From JAAYZM01 sp964510785 (GTDB lineage Bacteria > Actinomycetota > Actinomycetes > Actinomycetales > Cellulomonadaceae): 26,131 bases of DNA. The position numbers and the translations under genes are program-made. The DNA lies in assembly GCA_964510785.1 (NCBI GenBank), contig CAZECM010000043.1, positions 1 through 26,131 of the forward strand, in the 5' to 3' direction. Below the pieces are notes generated by a model. It was not told the origin of the DNA. It made no database searches and was given only the letters and a program-made list of their open reading frames with translations. This document shows positions 1-8,464 of this stretch, in pieces (the first letter of the stretch is position 1; each line of letters begins with the position of its first letter).

Positions 1-305
1 GGGTAACGCCCACCCGGGGTGACCCGCGGGACAGTGCCACAGAGAACAGACCGCCGCTGCGGCCCTCGGGCCGCGGGGGTAAGGGTGAAACGGTGGTGTA
101 AGAGACCACCAGCGTGCCGGGTGACCGGTGCGGCTCGGTAAACCCCACCTGGAGCTAGGTCGAACAGGGAGCGTTCGAGGGCGGCCCGCCCGAGCTCCCG
201 GGTAGACCGCTGGAGGCGTACGGCAACGTGCGTCGTAGATGGATGGCCGCCTCCTGCGCGTGGGTGACCGCGCGTGGAGACAGAACCCGGCTTAGAGACC
301 AGCTC
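1..305 (+). ncRNA. rnpB: RNase P RNA (5' end outside window)
   Basis: This is the 3' part of the bacterial type A RNase P RNA, the catalytic RNA that removes 5' leaders from pre-tRNAs. Conserved blocks are seen in the expected order: ACAGAGAACAGACCGCC near 38-54, GGTAAGGGTGAAACGGTG near 79-96, the AAGAGACCACCAG block near 100-112, GGCTCGGTAAACCCCACC near 132-149, AGGTCGAACAGGG near 157-169, and the 3' block ACAGAACCCGGCTTA near 280-294. The 5' portion lies before the window. The 3' end is estimated from the family, so it may be off by several bases. It meets the stop codon of the convergent small gene at 304-306. Confidence 0.93.
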
Positions 306-498
306 ATCCGCTCTCGTCGTCGGCGTCCTGCTCCTCTGGGCGTGGCATCTTGACGCCCTCGATGACGACGGCGCCGGCGTCCAGCATGTCGTCGAACGGG
401 TTTCCCTCGGCGGTCAGGTGGTGCGCGTCGTCCTCCTGGAAGTCCTTCTGCTCCTGCAGGTAGCGCATGCCCGGTGCGAAGATCTCGTCGAAGCTCAT
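304..498 (-). CDS. small hypothetical protein, DUF6191-like (64 aa)
   Basis: This is a 64-residue acidic soluble protein with no membrane segment. Its opening, FDEIFAPGMRYLQEQK, and a later block, PFDDMLDAGAVVI, resemble the small actinobacterial proteins grouped as DUF6191 (an xLFxPGxRH start and a later xDLDxGxV block). That assignment is from memory and tentative; no function is known. The start was chosen because ATGA at 495-498 overlaps the stop of ppgK, which points to translational coupling as the third gene of map-ppgK. A longer reading frame upstream exists but lies inside ppgK. The stop touches the 3' end of rnpB on the opposite strand. Confidence 0.6.
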   Translation of the reverse strand: MSFDEIFAPGMRYLQEQKDFQEDDAHHLTAEGNPFDDMLDAGAVVIEGVKMPRPEEQDADDESG

Positions 499-1289
499 GC
501 CGTCATCGCCTTCCCCGCGGCGCGCGCCGCGAGGGCGGCCGCCCCGACGATGCCGGCCGCGTTGAGGAGCCGCGCCGGGACGATCGGTGCGCGCAGGTGC
601 AGCAGCGGCAGGAACTTCTCCGCGTGCTTGGACACCCCGCCGCCCACGACGATCAGGTCCGGCCAGAGCAGGTCCTCGAGGACCCCGAAGTAGCGCTGCA
701 GGCGCAGCGCCCACTCGTCCCACGACAGGTCCTCGCGCTCGCGCGCCGAGTCCGCCGCGCGGGTCTCCGCGTCGACGCCGTCGATCTCGAGGTGGCCGAG
801 CTCGAAGTTGGGCACGAGGCGCCCGTCCGCGATCAGCGTGGTGCCGATCCCGGTGCCGAGGGTCACGACGAGGACGACGCCGCGCGTGCCGGCCGCCGCG
901 CCGTAGCGCACCTCGGCGTAGCCCGCGGCGTCGGCGTCGTTGACCGCGTGGACCCCGCGGCCGAGCGCCTCGCCGAGCACGTCCTCGATGTTGGTGCCGA
1001 TCCAGGTGTCGTCGACGTTCGCGGCGGAGCGGGCCACGCCGTGGTGCACGACGGCGGGGAACGTCACCCCCACCGGCATCGCGGCAGGCACGTCGAAGGC
1101 GCCGAGCAGCTCCGTCACGGTCTGCGCCACGGCGGCCGGGGTCGCGGGCTGCGGGGTCGCGATGCGCAGCCGCTCGGCGGCGAACTGGCCGGTCGCGAGG
1201 TCGACGGGCGCGCCCTTGATGCCGCTGCCGCCGATGTCGACGCCGAACGCCTGGGTCACGGGGGTGATGAGGTGGGTCTCTGGGCTCAT
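495..1289 (-). CDS. ppgK: polyphosphate glucokinase
   Basis: PpgK is a cytoplasmic ROK-fold kinase that phosphorylates glucose to glucose-6-phosphate, using polyphosphate (and usually also ATP) as donor. It is typical of Actinobacteria. The 264-residue length fits the family. Visible motifs are the N-terminal phosphate loop FGVDIGGSGIKG near residues 15-26, a central sugar-site segment NDADAAGYAE, the second phosphate motif VTLGTGIGTTLI, and the C-terminal VVGGGVSKHAEKF block. The ATG at 1289 overlaps the map stop by 4 bases (ATGA), and this decides the start over a longer upstream frame. It is the middle gene of a three-gene minus-strand operon. Confidence 0.93.
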   Translation of the reverse strand: MSPETHLITPVTQAFGVDIGGSGIKGAPVDLATGQFAAERLRIATPQPATPAAVAQTVTELLGAFDVPAAMPVGVTFPAVVHHGVARSAANVDDTWIGTNIEDVLGEALGRGVHAVNDADAAGYAEVRYGAAAGTRGVVLVVTLGTGIGTTLIADGRLVPNFELGHLEIDGVDAETRAADSAREREDLSWDEWALRLQRYFGVLEDLLWPDLIVVGGGVSKHAEKFLPLLHLRAPIVPARLLNAAGIVGAAALAARAAGKAMTA

Positions 1290-2176
1290 GGCAGGGTCAG
1301 GATCTCCGCTCCGGTCTCGGTCACCACGATGGTGTGCTCGAACTGTGCCGAGCGTGATCGGTCCGCTGTCACGACGGTCCAGCCGTCGTCCCACAGGTCC
1401 CACTCGATGCCGCCGAGGTTGAGCATGGGCTCGATCGTGAACACCATGCCGGGCTCGATCACCGTGTCGTAGAACGGTGCGGCGTCGTAGTGCGGGACCA
1501 CGAGGCCGGAGTGGAAGGACTCGCCCACGCCGTGCCCCGTGAAGTCGCGCACCACCCCGTAGCCGAAACGCTGGGCGTACTTCTCGATGACGCGCCCGAC
1601 GACGTTGATCTGCCGCCCTGGTGCGACGGCCTTGATACCGCGCATCATCGCCTCGTGGGTGCGCTCGACGAGTGCGGCCGACTCGGCGTCGATCTCACCG
1701 ACGGGAACCGTGATGCAGGTGTCGCCGTGCACGCCGTCGAGGTAGGCCGTCAGGTCGAGCTTGACGATGTCGCCCTCGGTGAGGACGGTCGAGTCGGGGA
1801 TGCCGTGGCAGACGACCTCGTTCACGGACGTGCACAGCGACTTGGGGAACTCGCGCGCGCCGGGCCGCGGGCGGTAGCGCAGCGTCGAGGGGTAGGCGCC
1901 GTGGTCGCACACGAACTCGTGGGCGATCGCGTCGAGCTCGTCGGTCGTGACGCCGGGGGCGACGTGGCGGGCGACCTCGGCGAGGCCCGCGCCCGCGATG
2001 CGCCCGGCGGCCCGGATGCGTCCGATCGTCGCCGCGTCCTTGACCTCCGAGCCGGTGAACTCGAGCTCGCGGTCCTTGCCGACGTACTCGGGCCGTCCGA
2101 CGTGGGCGGGGACGGGGCGGAGCGGGGACACGGTCCCCGGGGCGAGGGTGCCCACGGGCGCGGTCGATGAGGTCAC
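1286..2176 (-). CDS. map: methionine aminopeptidase, type I
   Basis: The enzyme removes the initiator methionine from new proteins in the cytosol, using two metal ions. With the GTG start at 2176 it has 296 residues. The metal and active-site residues are all present: H124 (CHGIPD), D141 (VKLDLTAY), D152 (GDTC), H215 (GHGVG), E249 (TIEPML) and E280 (FEHTIVV). The ~45-residue N-terminal extension with a PEYVGK stretch is usual in actinobacterial MetAPs. The GTG start was preferred to an ATG 14 codons upstream because a TANNNT -10 element ends 6 bases before the GTG, as in leaderless genes. It heads the operon with ppgK and a small gene. Confidence 0.94.
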   Translation of the reverse strand: MTSSTAPVGTLAPGTVSPLRPVPAHVGRPEYVGKDRELEFTGSEVKDAATIGRIRAAGRIAGAGLAEVARHVAPGVTTDELDAIAHEFVCDHGAYPSTLRYRPRPGAREFPKSLCTSVNEVVCHGIPDSTVLTEGDIVKLDLTAYLDGVHGDTCITVPVGEIDAESAALVERTHEAMMRGIKAVAPGRQINVVGRVIEKYAQRFGYGVVRDFTGHGVGESFHSGLVVPHYDAAPFYDTVIEPGMVFTIEPMLNLGGIEWDLWDDGWTVVTADRSRSAQFEHTIVVTETGAEILTLP

Positions 2177-2182
2177 CGGGCC

Positions 2183-2188
2183 AGTGTA
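2183..2188 (-). promoter_or_regulatory. -10 element for a leaderless map transcript
   Basis: TACACT on the minus strand matches the actinobacterial TANNNT -10 hexamer. It ends 6 bases before the GTG of map, so transcription would begin at or next to the start codon. No purine-rich ribosome-binding site is present there. No convincing -35 element was found. Confidence 0.5.
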
Positions 2189-2227
2189 CGGAGGGCACGG
2201 CGCGTCCGGATGGTCCACAGTGGAGCC

Positions 2228-2431
2228 ATGAGCACCGAGGGCACCGGCGAGAAGTTCTACTTCAACCTGCGCACGCGCGAGGTCGAGCAGGGACCGCAGA
2301 GCATCTGGGCGGACCGGCTCGGCCCCTACGACACCTACGCGGAGGCCTCGCGCGCGCTCGACCGGGCCAAGGAACGCACCGCAGCGTGGGACGAGGAGGA
2401 CGCCGAGGAGAGGGGCGGCACCCCCACCTGA
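2228..2431 (+). CDS. small SPOR-domain-like protein (67 aa)
   Basis: This is a 67-residue soluble acidic protein of a type often found in actinobacteria and annotated as SPOR domain-containing. The pattern is an aromatic start (KFYFNLRTREVEQGP), then DRLGPYDTYAEASRALDRAKER, then an acidic tail with WDEEDAEE. The GPY-x4-EA segment is the SPOR-like core, a fold that in larger proteins binds denuded peptidoglycan. There is no signal peptide, so the location is probably cytoplasmic and the function is unknown. The ATG at 2228 has a weak GTGGAG site just before it. It is divergent from map and convergent with panB; its stop lies inside the shared palindrome at 2424-2445. Confidence 0.75.
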   Translation: MSTEGTGEKFYFNLRTREVEQGPQSIWADRLGPYDTYAEASRALDRAKERTAAWDEEDAEERGGTPT

Positions 2432-2445
2432 CCCGGGTCAGGTGG
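2424..2445. terminator. bidirectional terminator palindrome between convergent genes
   Basis: A perfect 22-base palindrome (11-base arms CCACCTGACCC / GGGTCAGGTGG) spans the stop codons of the SPOR-like gene (ends 2431) and panB (ends 2438). There is no T-run on either side, which is common for terminators in high-GC actinobacteria. Its place between converging stops suggests it ends both transcripts. Confidence 0.6.
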
Positions 2446-3256
2446 AGAAGGTGTGCTCCGGTCCCGGGAAGGTGCCGGAGCGGACCTCGTCCGCGTAGGA
2501 GCGGGCCGCGGACTCGAGCGCCGCTCCGACCTGGCCGAACGCCTTCGCGAAGCGCGGCGCCCAGCCGCCCATCCCCGCCATGTCGAGCCACACGAGCACC
2601 TGGCCGTCGCAACCCGCACCGGCGCCGATGCCGATCGTCGGGATGTGCAGGATCTCCGTGACGCGCTCCGCGACGGGAGCGGGGATCATCTCGAGCACGA
2701 TCGCCACGGCGCCCGCCTCCTGGAGCGCGAGCGCGTCGTCGCACAGCGCCTCCGCAGCCGCGTCACCGCGCCCTTGGACGCGCTTGCCGCCGAGGATGTT
2801 CTCCGACTGGGGCGTGAAGCCGAGGTGTCCGACGACGGGGATGCCCGCGTCGGTGAGCAGCTTGACCTGGCTCGCGACGCGCCGCCCACCCTCGAACTTC
2901 ACGGCCTGGCAGCCGCCCTCCTTGAACAGGCGTGCGGCCGTCTCGAAGGCCTGTGCGGGGGAGGCCTCGTACGAGCCGAAGGGGAGGTCGGAGACCACGA
3001 GCGCATGCTCGGTGGCGCTGACCACGGCTCGCGTGGCCGTGATGATCTCGTCCACCGTGACGGGGATGGTGTCGCGGTACCCGAACATCGCGTTGCCCAC
3101 CGAGTCGCCGACGAGCAGCATGTCGATCCCGGCGGAGTCGAAGATCCGCGCCGTCGGGCCGTCGTAGGCCGTGAGCATCGTGAGCTTGTGACCCTCGGCC
3201 TTCGCCTGCGCGAGGTGCGGGATGCGGAACTTCTTGCGCTGCGGGGTCTCGCTCAT
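2438..3256 (-). CDS. panB: 3-methyl-2-oxobutanoate hydroxymethyltransferase
   Basis: PanB transfers a hydroxymethyl group from 5,10-methylenetetrahydrofolate to 2-oxoisovalerate, giving ketopantoate, the first step of pantothenate (CoA) synthesis. The 272 residues match the family. Metal ligands equivalent to those of E. coli PanB are seen as D51 (VGDSVGN), D90 (SDLPFGSY) and E122 (KFEGG). The late EMIPAPVAE and GIGAGAGCDGQVLV motifs are also present. The ATG at 3256 overlaps the nadE stop (ATGA), which sets the start and makes it the last gene of an acyltransferase-nadE-panB operon. M. tuberculosis also has panB a few genes from glnA2, so the neighbourhood is in line with actinobacterial core synteny. 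Confidence 0.96.
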   Translation of the reverse strand: MSETPQRKKFRIPHLAQAKAEGHKLTMLTAYDGPTARIFDSAGIDMLLVGDSVGNAMFGYRDTIPVTVDEIITATRAVVSATEHALVVSDLPFGSYEASPAQAFETAARLFKEGGCQAVKFEGGRRVASQVKLLTDAGIPVVGHLGFTPQSENILGGKRVQGRGDAAAEALCDDALALQEAGAVAIVLEMIPAPVAERVTEILHIPTIGIGAGAGCDGQVLVWLDMAGMGGWAPRFAKAFGQVGAALESAARSYADEVRSGTFPGPEHTFST

Positions 3257-4953
3257 GCGTCCTGCTCCTCGTTGCTCGGCGGCGCCGTCGCCGCGACGGG
3301 CTCGCGCCACGCACTCGTTACCGGCAGCCTACGGTCCCGACCGAACGCGAGGGCCGTCACCTTGGGGCCCGGGGGGTACTGGCGTCGTTTCCACTCGGCG
3401 CGGTCGACGAGCGTCACGACGCGGTCGACCACCTCGGGGTCGAAGCCGCGCGCGAGCAGCTCGGCGCGCCCCTCGGCGTGCTCGACGTAGGCGTCGAGCA
3501 CCTCGTCGAGCAGGTCGTAGGGCGGCAGCGAGTCGGAGTCGCGCTGGCCCGGACGCAGCTCCGCCGACGGCGGCTTCGTGATCGAGCTCTCCGGGATGGG
3601 CGGGATCTGACCGGCATCGACGGCGGCGTCGTTGCGCCACCGGGCGAGCTGCCACACCCGGGACTTGTCGACGTCCTTGATGGGTGCGTAGCCGCCCACG
3701 GCGTCGCCGTAGATCGTCGAGTAGCCCACCGCAAGCTCGGACTTGTTGCCCGTCGCGAGCACGAGGTGGCCCTCGGTGTTGGACACGGCCATGAGGAGCA
3801 TCCCGCGCACGCGCGCCTGGATGTTCTCCGCGGCGATGCCCGCGAGGGGGAGCTGGGACTCGAAGGCGTCGACCATGGGGGTGATCGGCTGTACGCGGTG
3901 GTCGGCGCCGAGGCGGGCCGCGAGGTCCGCGGCGTCGGCGAGGGAGTGCTCCGAGGAGTGGGCCGAGGGCATCGCGATGCCGACGACGTTCTGTCCGCCG
4001 AGCGCGTCCGCGGCGATCGCGGCGACGAGCGCGGAGTCGATCCCGCCGGACAGGCCCAGCACCACCGAGGAGAACCCGTTCTTGCGTGCGTAGCCCGCGA
4101 GCCCCGTCACGACGGCCCGGTACACCTCTTCGTCCTCGGAGAGCTCCGGGGCGATCTCGCCGGTCGACGGTGCGTCGTCGTCGTCCACGAGGTCCCACAC
4201 GAGCAGGTGCTCGGTGAACGACGGCGCGCGCGCGAGGAGCCTCCCGTCCGCGCCGACCACGAACGAGCCGCCGTCGAACACGAGGTCGTCCTGGCCGCCC
4301 ACGAGGTTGACGTACGCGACGGGCGCGAGCACCTCGCGGGCGCGACGGGCCGCGAGCTCGCGGCGCACGTGCCCCTTGCCCTCCTCGAACGGCGAGCCGT
4401 TGAGGACGAGCACGAGGGAGACCTCGGCGGCGCCGAGCCGTGCGACGGGGCCGCCGTCGACCCAGATGTCCTCGCAGATCGCGAGCCCGACGCGCCGCCC
4501 GCGCACGTCGAGCACCGTCGGTTCGGCGCCCGGGGCGAAGTTGCGGAACTCGTCGAACACGCCGTAGTTGGGCAGGTGGAACTTGTCGTAGGAGCCGACC
4601 ACGGCACCGTGCTGGAGCACGAGGGCGCGGTTCGTGGGGCGCGGAGCGGTCGATCCGGGGTGCGGCTGCGCGACGGTGCCGAGGGTGCCGACGACGACGG
4701 CGAGCTCGCCGAGTCCCGCCGCGGCGAGCTCTTGGGCGAGGTCGACGGCCCGCTGCGCCGCCGCCCGCTGGAACGAGGCGCGCAGGGCGAGGTCCTCGAT
4801 CGGATAGCCGGTCAGGGTCATCTCGCCGAAGGCGACGAGGTCCGCGCCGGCGTCGGCAGCCCGCCGCGAGAACTCCACGACCTTGTGCGCGTTGCCGTCG
4901 AGGTCGCCCACGCACGTGTCGATCTGGGCCAGAGCGATGCGGAGCGGCGCCAT
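3253..4953 (-). CDS. nadE: glutamine-dependent NAD(+) synthetase
   Basis: This enzyme makes NAD+ from nicotinic acid adenine dinucleotide, ATP and glutamine-derived ammonia. It is a 566-residue two-domain protein. The N-terminal nitrilase-type glutaminase (about 1-270) has the catalytic triad E44 (GEMTLTGYP), K124 (YDKFHLPNYG) and C160 (AICEDIW). The C-terminal synthetase (about 280-566) has the PP-loop SGGIDS at 302-307 and the ATGNKSELAVGYSTIYGD block. The ATG at 4953 lies 10 bases after the stop of the upstream acyltransferase gene, and the stop overlaps panB. The 566-residue form is shorter than the ~680-residue M. tuberculosis NadE and matches the other common bacterial two-domain type. 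Confidence 0.96.
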   Translation of the reverse strand: MAPLRIALAQIDTCVGDLDGNAHKVVEFSRRAADAGADLVAFGEMTLTGYPIEDLALRASFQRAAAQRAVDLAQELAAAGLGELAVVVGTLGTVAQPHPGSTAPRPTNRALVLQHGAVVGSYDKFHLPNYGVFDEFRNFAPGAEPTVLDVRGRRVGLAICEDIWVDGGPVARLGAAEVSLVLVLNGSPFEEGKGHVRRELAARRAREVLAPVAYVNLVGGQDDLVFDGGSFVVGADGRLLARAPSFTEHLLVWDLVDDDDAPSTGEIAPELSEDEEVYRAVVTGLAGYARKNGFSSVVLGLSGGIDSALVAAIAADALGGQNVVGIAMPSAHSSEHSLADAADLAARLGADHRVQPITPMVDAFESQLPLAGIAAENIQARVRGMLLMAVSNTEGHLVLATGNKSELAVGYSTIYGDAVGGYAPIKDVDKSRVWQLARWRNDAAVDAGQIPPIPESSITKPPSAELRPGQRDSDSLPPYDLLDEVLDAYVEHAEGRAELLARGFDPEVVDRVVTLVDRAEWKRRQYPPGPKVTALAFGRDRRLPVTSAWREPVAATAPPSNEEQDA

Positions 4954-4963
4954 GTCCGCCAGC

Positions 4964-6982
4964 CTAGTGCGCGGCCGCGGCCGCCAGCGCGTCCTCGAAC
5001 AGCCACGGGGCGCTCGCGCGCAGCGCCGCCTCGAGCGGACCTGCGAGCGTCGTGGCGAACGTCGCGGTCATGTGGTCGCGGTCCCGGTAGACGAGGACCC
5101 CGTCGATCACCGTGGGGCACGTGACCGGCGTGCAGAACGCGTCGCTCAGGTCGAGCGGGACGAGCGATTCTGGCAGGTCGGTCGCCGTGAGCAGCGGGGA
5201 GACGTCGGCGAGCGCGGAACTGCGCGGCTGCGCGCACGCGGTGTGGTCGCCGTCGGCCGCCTCGATGCACTCCGGCACGCGGAACGTGAACCGCGGCGTG
5301 TCACGCAGCGCGAGCACGGGCACGCCACGCGCGTCGAGCTCGTGCCACCGCTGCACCTGAGCGTCGGGCAGCCACTCGGAGCCTCCCGAACCCACGGTGC
5401 GGGTGCCGACCGTGAGCACCGCGTCCGGGGCGAGTCCGGCGATGACGTCGACGACGCCGCTGTTCCACCGCGCGCACGAGTCCCGTAGCTCCAGGTCGCC
5501 GTCGGGTGCCGCGAGGCGGCAGCCCGTCTTGTCGACGACGACGACGTCCCAGTCGTACCGTCCCGCGACGGCGGCGAGCGCGGGGTACCAGTGGCCGGCG
5601 TGCGAGCCGCCGGAGAGCACGATGGTGCGGGTCGCGGCCGCACCCACCGCGCCCGGACCGCGGTGGCACACGAGCACCTCGCCCTTGCGCGCGCCGTCAC
5701 CGGACTGCTGCACGCAGCGCGGTTCGGCGTAGATCGCGGGTCGGTCCTGGTCCGCCTCGTAGATCGAGGGGACGAAGGCCGCGCTGCCCGCGGCAGGAAG
5801 GGGGCGTGGCGTGGCGAGGTAGCTCGTGCCGACCACGGTGAGGGCGCCGACGACGGCGAGCACCCCGGCCGCCCCCAACGCCGCGGCTCGTGGTGTCCAG
5901 CGACCGTGCCAGGCGAGCACGGGCTCGGCGACGAGCCTGCGGGTCAGTGCGGCGGCGACGCACGAGACGAGCAGGATCGCCACGGCGCTGCGCCAGCCGA
6001 GCCGTGAGCGGTCCTGCCACAGGAGCCAGAAGACGAGCAGCGGCCAGTGCCACAGGTAGATCTCGTAGGCGTGCCGGGTGAGCCAGCGCACGGGCGCGAG
6101 GCCGAGCCCGCGGCGCACCGTGCCCGCGGGGTCGCCCCCAGAGCCGGCGATGACGGCGAGCGCGCCGAGGACGGGCCACAGGGCGGCCACCCCGGGGAAG
6201 GTCTCCGAGCCGTCCATGACGAAGCCGCAGCTGACGACGAGGACGATGCCCGCCACCGCGAGCGGTCCGCGCACGCGCACCGGGACGGATCGGCGCGCGA
6301 GCACGAGGGCGACGAGGCCACCGGCGGCGAGCTGCCACCAGCGCGCTCCCGTGTGCAGGTAGGCCACGGGCTGGTCGCGCGCCACGAGCACGAGCGCGAA
6401 CCCGAAGGACGAGGCGGTGGCGAGGCCGGCGAGCGCCAGCGCGGGGTGGTACGGGTCGCGGCCGGCAGCGCGCGCGAGCCGCACCACGAGCAGGACCGCG
6501 ACGGGCCACACGAGGAGGAACTGCGCCTGCACGGCGAGCGACCAGTAGTGCTGCAGCGCGCTCGCGCCGTCGCCCGCCGCGTCGTAGGACCGCGCCGCGG
6601 CGACGAGGCTCCAGTTCTCGAAGTACAGCAGCGACGCGACGATCTCCCGTGCCGTCTGCGCGCGGGCGGTCATCGGTACGAGGAACGCCATCGCGACCGT
6701 GACCGCCGTGAGCACCACGAGGGACGACGGCACGAGCCGGTACAGGGAACGTCCGTAGTGCCGCGCGAGGACGCCCCGGTCGCCGCGGGTCGCGCGCTCG
6801 TAGACGGACCGGGTGACGAAGAACCCCGTGACGACGAGGAAGACGTCGACCCCGCCCGAGACCCGACCGCCACCGAACAGGTGGAAGGCGACGACGAGCA
6901 CGAGCGCGACGCCGCGGATCCCGTCCACCTCGGGCAGGTAGGAGGGCCGTACGGCGGGGGCGGTGTGCGAGGGCTGGGACAT
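4964..6982 (-). CDS. OatA-like membrane acyltransferase with SGNH domain
   Basis: This 672-residue integral membrane protein should O-acylate a cell-surface sugar polymer such as peptidoglycan, wall polysaccharide or a glycolipid. The N-terminal acyltransferase-3 domain (about 18-400) has the motif H34-x-GGxVSGGVDVFLVVTGFF and roughly ten hydrophobic segments. The C-terminal extracytoplasmic SGNH domain has SGGSHAGHWYPAL near 455-467 and the Asp-His pair in DRDHMT near 636. The usual GDSH is GGSH here, so the residue next to the nucleophile is changed but the serine is kept. The ATG at 6982 has GGAG 7 bases before it. A reading frame runs much further upstream, but that part is the shadow of glnA2. 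It is first in the operon with nadE and panB. Confidence 0.87.
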   Translation of the reverse strand: MSQPSHTAPAVRPSYLPEVDGIRGVALVLVVAFHLFGGGRVSGGVDVFLVVTGFFVTRSVYERATRGDRGVLARHYGRSLYRLVPSSLVVLTAVTVAMAFLVPMTARAQTAREIVASLLYFENWSLVAAARSYDAAGDGASALQHYWSLAVQAQFLLVWPVAVLLVVRLARAAGRDPYHPALALAGLATASSFGFALVLVARDQPVAYLHTGARWWQLAAGGLVALVLARRSVPVRVRGPLAVAGIVLVVSCGFVMDGSETFPGVAALWPVLGALAVIAGSGGDPAGTVRRGLGLAPVRWLTRHAYEIYLWHWPLLVFWLLWQDRSRLGWRSAVAILLVSCVAAALTRRLVAEPVLAWHGRWTPRAAALGAAGVLAVVGALTVVGTSYLATPRPLPAAGSAAFVPSIYEADQDRPAIYAEPRCVQQSGDGARKGEVLVCHRGPGAVGAAATRTIVLSGGSHAGHWYPALAAVAGRYDWDVVVVDKTGCRLAAPDGDLELRDSCARWNSGVVDVIAGLAPDAVLTVGTRTVGSGGSEWLPDAQVQRWHELDARGVPVLALRDTPRFTFRVPECIEAADGDHTACAQPRSSALADVSPLLTATDLPESLVPLDLSDAFCTPVTCPTVIDGVLVYRDRDHMTATFATTLAGPLEAALRASAPWLFEDALAAAAAH

Positions 6983-7126
6983 GGGCTCCGACCAGCCTGT
7001 GGTGGCGGGGTGTCCGGGAGCCGTCGTCGGCCCAAACTTCTCGTGAAGGAAGGATGTGGCGAACTCGCCGTCGACACCCGTGGGCGATGTCACCCCCGCG
7101 TTACCTGAGTCGGGCAGGATGTACGC

Positions 7127-8464
7127 ATGGACAGGCAGCAGGAGTTCGTTCTCCGCACCGTAGAGGAGCGGGACATCCGCTTCATCCGTCTCTGGTTCTC
7201 GGACGTGCTCGGCACGCTCAAGTCGGTGGCGATCGCCCCGGCCGAGCTCGAGGCCGCGTTCAGCGAGGGGATCGGCTTCGACGGCTCGTCGATCGAGGGC
7301 CTCACGCGCGTGTTCGAGGCGGACATGATCGCGCGCCCCGACCCGACCACGTTCCAGTCGTTGCCGTGGCGCGGCGACAAGGGCGGCACGGCCCGCATGT
7401 TCTGCGACATCCTGACGCCCGACGGCGAACCGTCCCTCGCCGACCCGCGCAACGTCCTCAAGCGCGCGATGGCCAAGGCGAGCGACCTCGGGTTCACGTT
7501 CTACACGCACCCCGAGATCGAGTTCTACCTCTTCGAGCCTCCGGGCGACCCGACCGCACCCCTCGTCCCCGTGGACCAGGGCGGCTACTTCGACCACGTC
7601 GCGCGCGGCAACGGCTACGACTTCCGCCGGGCCACGATCACGATGCTCGAGTCGATGGGCATCTCGGTGGAGTTCTCCCACCACGAGGCCGGGCCGGGTC
7701 AGAACGAGATCGACCTGCGCTACGCGGACGCCCTGACGACGGCGGACAACATCCAGACCTTCCGCACCGTGGTCAAGGAGGTCGCCCTCGAGCAAGGGCT
7801 GTTCGCGTCCTTCATGCCCAAGCCCATGGCGGAGCACCCGGGCTCGGGCATGCACACGCACCTGTCGCTCTTCGAGGGGGACCGCAACGCCTTCCACGAG
7901 CCGGGCGCGCCCTACGAGCTGAGCAAGGTGGGTCGCTCGTTCATCGCCGGGCTGCTCACGCACGCCCAGGAGATCGCGGCGATCACCAACCAGTACGTCA
8001 ACTCCTACAAGCGGCTCTGGACCGGCGCCGAGGCGCCGAGCTACGTCTGCTGGGGCCACAACAACCGCTCCGCCCTCGTGCGCGTGCCGATGTACAAGCC
8101 CGGCAAGGGCAACTCCTCGCGCATCGAGTACCGGGCGCTCGACTCGGCCGCCAACCCGTACCTCGCGTTCGCCGTGCTGCTGACCGCCGGCCTCAAGGGC
8201 GTCACGGAGGGCTACGAGCTGCCCGAAGGTGCGGAGGACGACGTCTGGGAGCTGACGAACGCCGAACGCAAGGCGCTCGGCATCGACCCGCTGCCGACGT
8301 CGCTCGACCGGGCGATCACGATCATGGAGCGCTCCGAGCTCGTCGCAGAGACGCTCGGCGAGCACGTGTTCGACTTCTTCCTGCGCAACAAGCGGGAGGA
8401 GTGGGCCGGGTACCGCGCCCAGGTGACGCCGTACGAGCTGCGGCGGTACCTGCCGGTTCTGTGA
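7127..8464 (+). CDS. glnA2: glutamine synthetase-like protein, GlnA2 type (not adenylylatable)
   Basis: This 445-residue protein belongs to glutamine synthetase family I. Family motifs seen include GFDGSSIEGL near 50-59, the metal-site segments HPEIEFYLF and HHEAGPGQNEIDL, the ATP/substrate block KPMAEHPGSGMHTHLSL, and RIEYRALDSAANPYLAF. The position of the adenylylated tyrosine of GlnA1 is occupied by W374 in EDDVWEL, so GlnE should not control it. This matches GlnA2, which in Streptomyces has been described as a gamma-glutamylpolyamine synthetase and in M. tuberculosis as a non-essential paralogue. AGGA lies 7 bases before the ATG. It is coupled to glnE by a GTGA overlap. Confidence 0.92.
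   Translation: MDRQQEFVLRTVEERDIRFIRLWFSDVLGTLKSVAIAPAELEAAFSEGIGFDGSSIEGLTRVFEADMIARPDPTTFQSLPWRGDKGGTARMFCDILTPDGEPSLADPRNVLKRAMAKASDLGFTFYTHPEIEFYLFEPPGDPTAPLVPVDQGGYFDHVARGNGYDFRRATITMLESMGISVEFSHHEAGPGQNEIDLRYADALTTADNIQTFRTVVKEVALEQGLFASFMPKPMAEHPGSGMHTHLSLFEGDRNAFHEPGAPYELSKVGRSFIAGLLTHAQEIAAITNQYVNSYKRLWTGAEAPSYVCWGHNNRSALVRVPMYKPGKGNSSRIEYRALDSAANPYLAFAVLLTAGLKGVTEGYELPEGAEDDVWELTNAERKALGIDPLPTSLDRAITIMERSELVAETLGEHVFDFFLRNKREEWAGYRAQVTPYELRRYLPVL

Noticed and set aside
3478..5124. Long plus-strand open frame opposite nadE
   Set aside because: It is a shadow frame, rich in Arg, Val and His with no domain pattern. nadE on the minus strand has all its catalytic residues.
4964..8365. 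A 1133-residue open frame that would add 461 residues to the acyltransferase
   Set aside because: The extra part lies opposite glnA2 and has the composition of a reverse-strand shadow. The ATG at 6982 has its own ribosome-binding site and starts right before the acyltransferase motifs.
7054..8460. In-frame extension of glnE through glnA2, beginning at an ATG after GAAGGAAGG
   Set aside because: The frame is open only because of high GC. glnE motifs begin after 8461, where GTGA overlaps the glnA2 stop, and the purine run touches the 7054 ATG with no spacing.
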